Positions 18,140-25,169 of a stretch of DNA of 64,000 bases are shown here, one piece after another; the stretch's first letter is position 1, and the number at the start of each line of letters is the position of its first letter. Below the pieces are notes generated by a model. The model saw only the letters and a list, made by a program, of their open reading frames with translations. It did not search any database and was not told the DNA's origin. Both the position numbers and the translations under genes were made by a program. The DNA comes from Thauera sp. 2A1 (lineage in GTDB: Bacteria; Pseudomonadota; Gammaproteobacteria; Burkholderiales; Rhodocyclaceae), in NCBI RefSeq assembly GCF_009469595.2, contig NZ_SSXV01000008.1, positions 1-64,000 on the forward strand. Direction: 5' to 3'.

Positions 18140-19725
18140 ACGCCGGGCACAAAGCAGCCTTGAGCGGTGCGGTCCTCACTCTCTACTCGACCGCTGCGGT
18201 GGCGCAACTCACGAACCTGGGGATGCTGGACCAAGTGGTGATGGAGTTCGCCACGCGGGCCACGGCTTGGCAGACCGTGGTGATGAATGCCGCCATGTAC
18301 TTGTTCTGGACGCTTGGAACCATCTCACTAGTCATCACGTTTGGCGTCATGGCGCTTCGAAGGGCCGACATTGGCGAATTCTTCGCCGAGTTCGTCAGAT
18401 TCATCCTGTTCTTCGGTTTCTTCCTGTGGCTGCTGCGCAACGGCCCGAATTTCGCCAACTCGATCATCCAGTCGCTTTCTCGGATCGGCGAGCAGGCCTC
18501 CGGCCTGTCAACGATCACGCCGTCAGGGATCGTCGATGTGGGCTTCATGATTTGGAAGCAGGCGATATCCAGTTTGTCCGCGTGGAGTCCTATTGATAGC
18601 TTCGTTGGTGTGGCCTTGAGCGCCGGCATCCTGATTCTGCTGGCTGTCATCGCCGTGAATATTCTGCTGCTGCTCGTATCGGCGTGGCTGCTGGCCTACG
18701 CAGGCATCTTCTTCTTGGGGTTCGGCGGCTCGCGTTGGACGTCCGACATCGCGATCAACTACTACAAGACCGTGCTGGGCGTGGCCGTGCAGATCATGAC
18801 AATGGTGCTGCTGGTCGGCATCGGAAACGACCTCCTTTCCACGTTCTACGCCAAGATGAATAAGGGCGTGCTGAACTTTGAAGAGTTGGGTGTGATGCTG
18901 GTTTTCTGTCTGGCGCTGATGCTGCTGGTCAACAAGCTCCCAAGTCTGGTCTCCGGAATCATCACCGGCGCCAGTATCAGCCACGCCGGTATCGGCAGTT
19001 TCGGCGCAGGCGCGGCGGTGGGGGCTGCCGGGATGGCGGCGGCTGCAGCGGCAACGGGCAGCGCGATGCTGGCTGCGAGTGCAGCGAATGCCGCTGGCGG
19101 GGCACAGGCGTTGATGACAGCGGTCGCGAAGGGCAACGAGAACGTGCAATCCGGCGCCGACGTGCTCACGAGCCTGTGGGGTGGTGGGTACGACGGGGGA
19201 GACACGGGCGAGCGAGCCAAGAATCACATGTCGTACGCCGAGGCCGCTGGCATTTCATATCCCAACAGCACCCCGATTGATTCGACAGGGCAGGGTGGGA
19301 ACGTCAGAGGCAGACAGCAGGCGAGGAACGACCAGTCAGGCAAGACAAGCGCATCTCGGGACCGCGCCGGCTCGAGCAGCGCGCGGAATGTCGAGGATCG
19401 TCCGCAACCGGGCTCGAGCGGACTGATGGCCTCAGTCGGGAAAGCTGGATTGATTGCCGCGGACACCGCCGCGAACCTGGCCAAAGGCACCGCACAGGTC
19501 GCCAAAGACGCGCTGGCCGGAACCACAGAGGCTGCACTGGACCGCATCGCCGAAACACCAGGCGGCAGGATCGCGGCCGCCATTAAAGGTGCGGCTGCGC
19601 CCGAAGGCGCGCATGGCGCGGCGCCGACGTTCGAGGGCAACACCCTCGCGGGCGCAGACACCAGCGACATCGACGTGGAAGCGGAAGTCGCGGCGTTCGT
19701 CAATCGCGACACCCGATCCGCATGA
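18136..19725 (+). CDS. trbL: TrbL, VirB6-like polytopic inner-membrane protein
   Basis: 529 residues. The N-terminal signal-like segment (about 8-22) is followed by at least five transmembrane helices (about 50-72, 80-100, 160-200, 210-235, 255-275). A Gly/Ala-rich linker and a long hydrophilic Ser/Gly/Arg-rich C-terminal tail (about 340-529) complete the protein. This is the TrbL architecture of a VirB6-type channel component. The ATG at 18136 overlaps the trbK stop (ATGA). The tail is the least conserved part of the family and is often element-specific. Confidence 0.93.
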   Translation: MNAGHKAALSGAVLTLYSTAAVAQLTNLGMLDQVVMEFATRATAWQTVVMNAAMYLFWTLGTISLVITFGVMALRRADIGEFFAEFVRFILFFGFFLWLLRNGPNFANSIIQSLSRIGEQASGLSTITPSGIVDVGFMIWKQAISSLSAWSPIDSFVGVALSAGILILLAVIAVNILLLLVSAWLLAYAGIFFLGFGGSRWTSDIAINYYKTVLGVAVQIMTMVLLVGIGNDLLSTFYAKMNKGVLNFEELGVMLVFCLALMLLVNKLPSLVSGIITGASISHAGIGSFGAGAAVGAAGMAAAAAATGSAMLAASAANAAGGAQALMTAVAKGNENVQSGADVLTSLWGGGYDGGDTGERAKNHMSYAEAAGISYPNSTPIDSTGQGGNVRGRQQARNDQSGKTSASRDRAGSSSARNVEDRPQPGSSGLMASVGKAGLIAADTAANLAKGTAQVAKDALAGTTEAALDRIAETPGGRIAAAIKGAAAPEGAHGAAPTFEGNTLAGADTSDIDVEAEVAAFVNRDTRSA

Positions 19726-19836
19726 GCAGGAACAGCGCGGACTCGTCACGGCAAGGCTGGCACGCCCGGTGAAGGGCAAGGCGGGCGACGCTCACGCTAC
19801 TGGCAAGAAGCGCAAATCAGCGAGGAGAAACGCACC

Positions 19837-20415
19837 ATGAAAAGGCACCTCTTGGGCATCGCCGTCGCGGCGATGGTCCTCGGCGTAGCGATCCACCCGG
19901 CCGGTGCCCAAGAGGCAGAGGAGCTCGCCGGAGACACCCGCCTGGCTTGCGAGGCGATCCTGTGCCTCTCAACAGGCCAACGGCCGAGCGAGTGCACGCC
20001 ATCACTGAATCGCTACTTCGGCATCATCAAGCGGAAACTCTCCGACACGCTCGAGGCCCGGCAGAATTTCCTCGAGCAATGTCCGGTCGCCCATCAGACG
20101 CCGCAGATGTCGGCCCTGATTCGTGCCGTCTCGCGCGGTGCCGGTCGGTGTGATGCGGCCTCGCTCAATCGAACGCTGCAACGGTGGAGCGGTGACGACG
20201 GCGGAGAGATCTCGATCAGCGACAGACTCCCGGAGTACTGCGCGGCGTACACCGGGCACGCCTACACCGACTTCAGCCAGACGCGACCCCGGTACGTGGC
20301 GACGCCCGAGAGCGGGGGCTATTGGGTCGAAGCCCAAGACTACGAGCGAGCCCTTGCGGAGTACAACGCGCGCCGGGAAGCAGCGCGCCGTAGCGAGGGG
20401 TGGGGAGATCGCTAG
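19837..20415 (+). CDS. trbM: TrbM, conjugation accessory protein
   Basis: 192 residues with a signal peptide (about 1-25, AGAQ cleavage). The conserved TrbM core CEAILCLSTGQRPSECTPSL is split as CEAILCLS and RPSECTPSLNRYF. Several periplasmic cysteines follow (CPVAH, CDAAS, EYCAAY). TrbM is needed for efficient transfer in IncP plasmids, but its biochemical role is not settled. It lies 111 bases after trbL with GAGGAG before the ATG, and trbN follows after two bases. Confidence 0.92.
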   Translation: MKRHLLGIAVAAMVLGVAIHPAGAQEAEELAGDTRLACEAILCLSTGQRPSECTPSLNRYFGIIKRKLSDTLEARQNFLEQCPVAHQTPQMSALIRAVSRGAGRCDAASLNRTLQRWSGDDGGEISISDRLPEYCAAYTGHAYTDFSQTRPRYVATPESGGYWVEAQDYERALAEYNARREAARRSEGWGDR

Positions 20416-20417
20416 AC

Positions 20418-20939
20418 ATGCTGTCCTTCGTTGCCGATATGCCGCCGCTGGAGCAGGAAAGGATCCTGTGTTCGATTTCTTCCGCGGTGAAGTACGCCGT
20501 GCCGGCCAACATCGTGCTGGCTGTTGCCGAGAAGGAGGGCGGCAAGCCGGGCCAGTGGGTCCGCAACACGAATGGCACCCATGATGTTGGTGCGATGCAG
20601 TTCAATACGGCGTACCTACGCGAGCTGGCGCGCTACGGCATCGCGGCGGACGACGTTGCGGCCGCAGGCTGCTACGCGTTCGAGCTGGCCGCCTGGCGGT
20701 TGCGAAAGCACCTTCGGAACGACCAGGGCGACCTCTGGACGCGCGCCGCGAACTACCACTCCCGTACACCTCGATTCAACGCCGTGTATCGCACTGACCT
20801 GATGAAGAAGGCGGCAAAGTGGGCCGATTGGCTGGAAGCCCGGTTTGTCACGGTAGACGTGACCCGGGCGGACGCGACGCCATCAATGCCGATGGCAAAT
20901 GCGGCGAATGCGCCGGCGGCGCTGACTGCGCGGCGATAA
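20418..20939 (+). CDS. trbN: TrbN, lytic transglycosylase of the transfer system
   Basis: 173 residues. The SLT-type fold is recognised by the catalytic glutamate in VLAVAEKEGGKPGQ (about 34-36), then HDVGAMQFNTAYL, GCYAFELAAWRL and TRAANYHSRTP. It probably opens peptidoglycan for the secretion channel, like VirB1. No signal peptide is evident, as in IncP TrbN. GGGGAG lies ten bases before the ATG at 20418; an upstream GTG/ATG at 20400 overlaps trbM. It is the last trb gene present: trbO and trbP are not found after it. Confidence 0.92.
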   Translation: MLSFVADMPPLEQERILCSISSAVKYAVPANIVLAVAEKEGGKPGQWVRNTNGTHDVGAMQFNTAYLRELARYGIAADDVAAAGCYAFELAAWRLRKHLRNDQGDLWTRAANYHSRTPRFNAVYRTDLMKKAAKWADWLEARFVTVDVTRADATPSMPMANAANAPAALTARR

Positions 20940-21367
20940 CCCTGTTTGCATTCATCCAGAGCCCCCGAGTTCGACCTGGACGACACGTTTCTGAGTGGAG
21001 CTGCCATTGGGGGAACGGCCACGAACTGCTGGTCGTCGGCCGGAGCTGCCGGTCGGCCCGCGCCGAATGAGCGGCGGCAATGCGCTGTACTGCTGTCGGG
21101 GGAAGCGGGGGCGGGGTAAGCGACCCGTCTTCGGCCCCACCAGTTCACGCTACCGTCCGCAGCCGGTCGAATCCTCAACGAGTCGACGTCGGCATTCTGC
21201 GGATCGTCAGCTGGCACGCAAGACTCCAGCGAGAATAATGGAACATCGAGGACCGGGAATCGACGTGACCGCGCATTCCTGTCATGGTCGGATGTTGGGG
21301 GGCGGGATCATGACTCTCGAGCTTCCGAGGCGTTCGATGGGCACTACAGAAGCCTATTAGAGCCGAG
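20940..21367. other. Intergenic boundary between trb operon and defence island
   Basis: No gene is supported. The segment around 20993-21080 shares short stretches (gagtggag-tgcc-tt, and a frame reading MSGGNA-Y-CR) with the non-coding DNA at 30760-30875. It is probably a dispersed intergenic repeat. Confidence 0.4.
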
Positions 21368-22927
21368 TCAAGCGTAGTACTTGAAATTGGGTTTCCACTT
21401 GTCAGAGGTGAGCCCAGGGTTGGCGAGCAAGATCTCGCCGACCCGGTCGGAATACTTCACGGTGATCGGTTGGCCCTCGCCCAACTGGCAAGCGTTGTAA
21501 TTCAGCTTGGTGAGCCCAAGGATGTCGCGTGCCACCTGCAGAAGATCTGCGTCGCCGTGCTGGATGGCGATTGCCAACGGGACTGGGACCTCGAAGCCGT
21601 CGTATGTTCCGAGCCGTGGCTTGAAGCCGTTGGTGAACAGAAGACCGTAGCGCAGGCCGCGCTGCCAAAACACTCCGCGCTGGACAGGATGTTGACCGCG
21701 TTTGCCGACGTCAGGATGCTCATCGAACCGATAGAGACGCTGACCATTTCTGTCTTGCCTGACCCGGATAGCCACGAGGTTCACACCCTTCGGACAGGCA
21801 CGCCGGAAGCCCTCGAACTCTTCCGCTTCGATGCCAGAACGAGCGTGTAGGAAGATTTCCTTCAGTGGCCGACCATCTTGCTGCTCGTAGGTATCAATAA
21901 CCCCCCTGAGTAGCGCCTCAGCTTTGTCAGGTGGCAGATGGAATTCGCCTTTTTCCTTTGAATACCACGGGCCGAATTCGCCTACGAAGACCAGCCCGTC
22001 GCCACTATCAAGGAACATCTGAGCGGCGCAGCAGGCTTGTCGGCCGTCCTCCGTCAGTTTGTAGGCGATGCCAACGTAGCACACGCCTTCGCGCGCCCAC
22101 GGGGTCTTCCATGGTTTGGCGCCGCTCTTGTAGTAGACTGCTGTACCGAAATTCCAGAGACGGTCCGAGAGCGGATTGGTGCCCTTTTCGCCATTGCGGA
22201 CCTGAGGCGTAACCATCAGAGTCGATTCTTTGATGATTTGAACGGGCAGTTCGTGTGCCATCATCCGAGCCTTGAGCTGCCGACGAAAGTCTGGCGAGAG
22301 CTGTCGCGCGGCTTGGTACTCGTCGAGTCCTCCCATGTCTTCGTCGTCGAACATTCGGAGCTGTCCACTCGCACGGTCTTTCAAGACGGACTTGAACAAC
22401 CCGATCTCCTCTTTGGACCGCCCCTCATCGCTTCGTTTGTCGGGTGTGACGAAAGACTTGGGACGGCAGTTTTCATAGACCTCGTCCGGAACAACGCACA
22501 CAGCTAGCGATGGCCGTCCATCCAGCTTGGCAAGTCGCTCGAGTTGCGCCAAGTAGAGGTTGGCGACACCATAAGAGCGCTCATGTCCGTCTGTTTTTCT
22601 GGACGCCTCTGAGAGTTCCGCGTCGTCTATGGCGAATGAACGCAGAGGCTTTGGCCATGGTGCACCGAATGCCACTTCGTACCCCGGAAAGGGTGGCCAC
22701 GCACGATGCTTCGCGGCATCAACACATGAGGCGGGCGCATTGAGGGCGAAGCACCACTTCGCCCAAAGCTCAATACCCCGGGGCGTACCGAACACGACGT
22801 AATCCGGCATCTGGGAGCGACGCTCGGCGGGTCCGAAAAGGGCAAGGCCGTCGTGTGGGTCTTCGGCCGTCTGCCCCTCCCCAAACTCCAACAAAGGTTC
22901 TCCGAGAAAGTGAAAAGTATCGCTCAT
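21368..22927 (-). CDS. Short prokaryotic Argonaute (MID-PIWI, catalytically inactive)
   Basis: 519 residues, the size of short pAgo proteins, which lack N and PAZ domains. The MID-like part spans about 140-260 (LAVCVVPDEVYE, PVQIIKESTL). The PIWI part spans about 280-505 and ends with the typical LTKLNYNACQ...PITVKYSDRVGEIL. The first catalytic Asp of PIWI is Ala in YVGIAY (284-289), and the third position reads FLHARSGI (359-366) without Asp, so target slicing is not expected. It overlaps the upstream Mrr-TIR-APAZ gene by ATGA. Known short Argonautes bind an APAZ partner, are loaded with RNA guides and trigger the partner's effector on sensing invader DNA. That role is inferred here. Confidence 0.88.
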   Translation of the reverse strand: MSDTFHFLGEPLLEFGEGQTAEDPHDGLALFGPAERRSQMPDYVVFGTPRGIELWAKWCFALNAPASCVDAAKHRAWPPFPGYEVAFGAPWPKPLRSFAIDDAELSEASRKTDGHERSYGVANLYLAQLERLAKLDGRPSLAVCVVPDEVYENCRPKSFVTPDKRSDEGRSKEEIGLFKSVLKDRASGQLRMFDDEDMGGLDEYQAARQLSPDFRRQLKARMMAHELPVQIIKESTLMVTPQVRNGEKGTNPLSDRLWNFGTAVYYKSGAKPWKTPWAREGVCYVGIAYKLTEDGRQACCAAQMFLDSGDGLVFVGEFGPWYSKEKGEFHLPPDKAEALLRGVIDTYEQQDGRPLKEIFLHARSGIEAEEFEGFRRACPKGVNLVAIRVRQDRNGQRLYRFDEHPDVGKRGQHPVQRGVFWQRGLRYGLLFTNGFKPRLGTYDGFEVPVPLAIAIQHGDADLLQVARDILGLTKLNYNACQLGEGQPITVKYSDRVGEILLANPGLTSDKWKPNFKYYA

Positions 22928-24747
22928 GCTTCAGTTGCCCCTTCGGGGGAGGCAGTGGTCTCGTCGTCACTCTCGTCATCATCTCGGGTACGGTACTCAG
23001 CAAGCTCTTCGCCCATGTCGTACACGCCGCTGATCGCCGCCACATCAAGTCCGACAGGGCAATTCCAACTGAGCGGAGTGCTCTTCATGACAACAGCAGC
23101 GTTTCCTTCACCGAACTGAATGACACCTGGGGACGTTTCGATGCCTTGCACCAAGCCTAGCAGGCGTGGAAGCCACTTGTTGTTCCACCATTGCTTGCTG
23201 ACGATCTTTCGGCGGCGCCCAATCTCCTTGCCTTCAAATAGCATGCCTTCAGCGGTAGTCACTCGGATGTAGGGCCTGACCAAGACAGTCCAATTGCCTT
23301 CCTCGTCGCACTGCGGTGAGAAGCGGGGTGCAAGTTGGTAGTAGAACAGAGACGCACGGTCGCCGAAGCCTTTAGTGCGCTCGCCCGTCAACTGGACCGT
23401 AGTGTTGCGACCATCTACATGACGAATAGGCTGAACCCATTCGCCGGCTTCCCGCTTGGGGTAATAGAACACTCTGCGGTCGGTGCAGAACTTGAGACCC
23501 TTCTGGATGCACACGACTTCCAGGCTTCGACGCGTGACTTCCTTTGCGATGTCACGGGTCCGGCGGCCGTTACGTTCCGACATCTCCCTCCAAAGGAACT
23601 GACCTCGATTCGCTACCTTGACACTTGCCGGCGGCTCGTAGAACGACGCAAATGCGCTCTCGCCAATTCGCGCACACGGCCAGGTCTGGCGCCACGCCTC
23701 AATTTCTTCCTCCTTCGGCGTGTGCCGAAGGTCAAACGTTTTCATGAGGTCCGGTAATTGCAGCGAGAAGACGTTCGAATACACGGGCTCTGGTTTCGCC
23801 ACCGTCATTCGGGTCGGAAGATAGTCACCAAGCGCGATGCTGCGCCCGCGTGCTGCATCGAGCTTCGGGGCTAGTCCGAGCGCTCTCAATCGGCCGAAGA
23901 TGCTCTCCAGGCCTTTCATCCACGATGCGCCGAATTCGGCAGAGGTCAAGGATCTGAGCTTGGATGGCAACCGTGAGCCAAGCGGCAACCCAACGGTGCA
24001 AGGAAGCACAAGGTCGTTCTTGGCGCCGGCGATGACGCACCGCTCCAAGAAAATGCTGTCTGCTAGGCTGGCATTCGAGAGAACTGGCAGATACTGCGCT
24101 GCCCGAGAGTCGAGCAGTATCCGGATGGTCTGGTCCGTGTTTTCACCGGCGAGCGGCGCCGTCCCGCGGCACCATGTAGAGTAACCCGCGAGTGCAAGCC
24201 TCCTCGCAAGCCAAGTGCTCAGTGCGTGGTCGGCATCGACATGGTCGAGTACCAAGAGGTCTGGAGACTCAACGACTGACTGGCCGCCTCGTTGAGGAAA
24301 GAACGGCGGCGTGAAAACGCTCGGATGCTCGGCCAAGAGGTGCCGTTGCGGCCCCGCGAGTTGCACACGCAAACGCTCCAAGTCAAAGAGGTCAAGCTTC
24401 CAGCCGTACTTCTCCGCGACCAGCGCATGAGCCCAATCCTTCTCGGAAGCCGACAGAGCCTCGGTGCATACGAAGACAAGAGCGTCGAGCTTGTACTTCT
24501 TCTCCGTCAACCGGTCGCAATCGCCTTTGAACTTGACTCGCCAGTCCTCCCGGACGGTGTACGCAAACCCAATCGTCCGATTTGATGCGTCGCTCCGCAC
24601 TATCGCATCTCGACCTCCGTCACCTGTTCCTCCCAACGGATCGATGCCCGGATACCCTGCACCGGCAAGCAGGGCGGAGGAAAGCCGTTCGAAGTCTCGG
24701 TAGTCCGACAGGCGTTCGAGACAGTAGATGATGCGGTCAGCAGACAT
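22924..24747 (-). CDS. Mrr-like nuclease / TIR / APAZ fusion, partner of short Argonaute
   Basis: About 607 residues. Residues 15-80 resemble an Mrr-type PD-(D/E)xK domain (FERLSSALLAGAGYPGI, then GGTGDGGRDAI), though the catalytic Q/E-x-K strand is replaced by FAYTVRED. Residues 163-250 look like a TIR domain (LDHVDADHALSTWL), with a candidate NADase glutamate at 235 (SIFLERC). Residues 310-600 fit the APAZ region that replaces the N-PAZ half of Argonaute. The start at 24747 is chosen because the upstream in-frame 92 residues are atypical. Short Argonaute-associated TIR-APAZ proteins deplete NAD(P) after activation. Having both a nuclease-like and a TIR module in one chain is a rarer variant. 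Confidence 0.82.
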   Translation of the reverse strand: MSADRIIYCLERLSDYRDFERLSSALLAGAGYPGIDPLGGTGDGGRDAIVRSDASNRTIGFAYTVREDWRVKFKGDCDRLTEKKYKLDALVFVCTEALSASEKDWAHALVAEKYGWKLDLFDLERLRVQLAGPQRHLLAEHPSVFTPPFFPQRGGQSVVESPDLLVLDHVDADHALSTWLARRLALAGYSTWCRGTAPLAGENTDQTIRILLDSRAAQYLPVLSNASLADSIFLERCVIAGAKNDLVLPCTVGLPLGSRLPSKLRSLTSAEFGASWMKGLESIFGRLRALGLAPKLDAARGRSIALGDYLPTRMTVAKPEPVYSNVFSLQLPDLMKTFDLRHTPKEEEIEAWRQTWPCARIGESAFASFYEPPASVKVANRGQFLWREMSERNGRRTRDIAKEVTRRSLEVVCIQKGLKFCTDRRVFYYPKREAGEWVQPIRHVDGRNTTVQLTGERTKGFGDRASLFYYQLAPRFSPQCDEEGNWTVLVRPYIRVTTAEGMLFEGKEIGRRRKIVSKQWWNNKWLPRLLGLVQGIETSPGVIQFGEGNAAVVMKSTPLSWNCPVGLDVAAISGVYDMGEELAEYRTRDDDESDDETTASPEGATEA

Positions 24748-24821
24748 AGCTCGAGGATACCTTACTGCGGTGTAGAAACATGCCGGACAAAGCCGAAATG
24801 GTGAAAGCAAGCCATCACTGC

Positions 24822-25160
24822 CTACTGAGCATCCCAACCCCCGAAAGCGGCGGAAGGCGTTCGCAAAGAAAACAACTGGTTGCAGAACGTTTTCTTGAGA
24901 GATGCGACAACACAGTTCAGCTGCAAACCGACTACTCGGTCGGCCATGCTTCGTCGTCTCACCAGCCGCTCCGGCCGAGATACTTTGGTACCCGGTCCGT
25001 CTGCTTCGTCCAGAAGCGGCCATTCGAACCGACAGAGCAATTTGGATGGAGCTAAGGCAGTGAAGAATGTCTGTAGATCTCCCCCCAATTTGACTGCCGA
25101 TTCCACGTCCGCCTCAGTCGCTGAAATCCGCCCGGAAGCCTCATAGACGTATACCGCCAA
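24822..25160 (-). CDS. Small open frame between ATPase and APAZ genes, doubtful
   Basis: 112 codons from a TTG start nine bases after the stop of the ATPase gene, in the same direction. The first 60 residues have a protein-like composition (GRISATEADVESAVKLGGD, LLCRFEWPLLDEADG). No family is recognised. The last about 25 codons (ASLKKTF...LFSL...TPSAAFGGWDAQ) lie in the ~80-bp repeat also found at 37033-37112, where the same frame is conserved. It could be a small fourth component, a decayed gene, or chance. Confidence 0.35.
   Translation of the reverse strand: MAVYVYEASGRISATEADVESAVKLGGDLQTFFTALAPSKLLCRFEWPLLDEADGPGTKVSRPERLVRRRSMADRVVGLQLNCVVASLKKTFCNQLFSLRTPSAAFGGWDAQ
24825..24905 (+). 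repeat. Dispersed ~80-bp repeat, copy A
   Basis: It runs from CTGAGCATCCC to TTGAGAGATGC. It is about 85% identical to the reverse complement of 37033-37112. The core is a dyad AAGAAAAC...GTTTTCTT with a variable 10-base centre. Confidence 0.75.
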
Positions 25161-25169
25161 ACACAGCGT

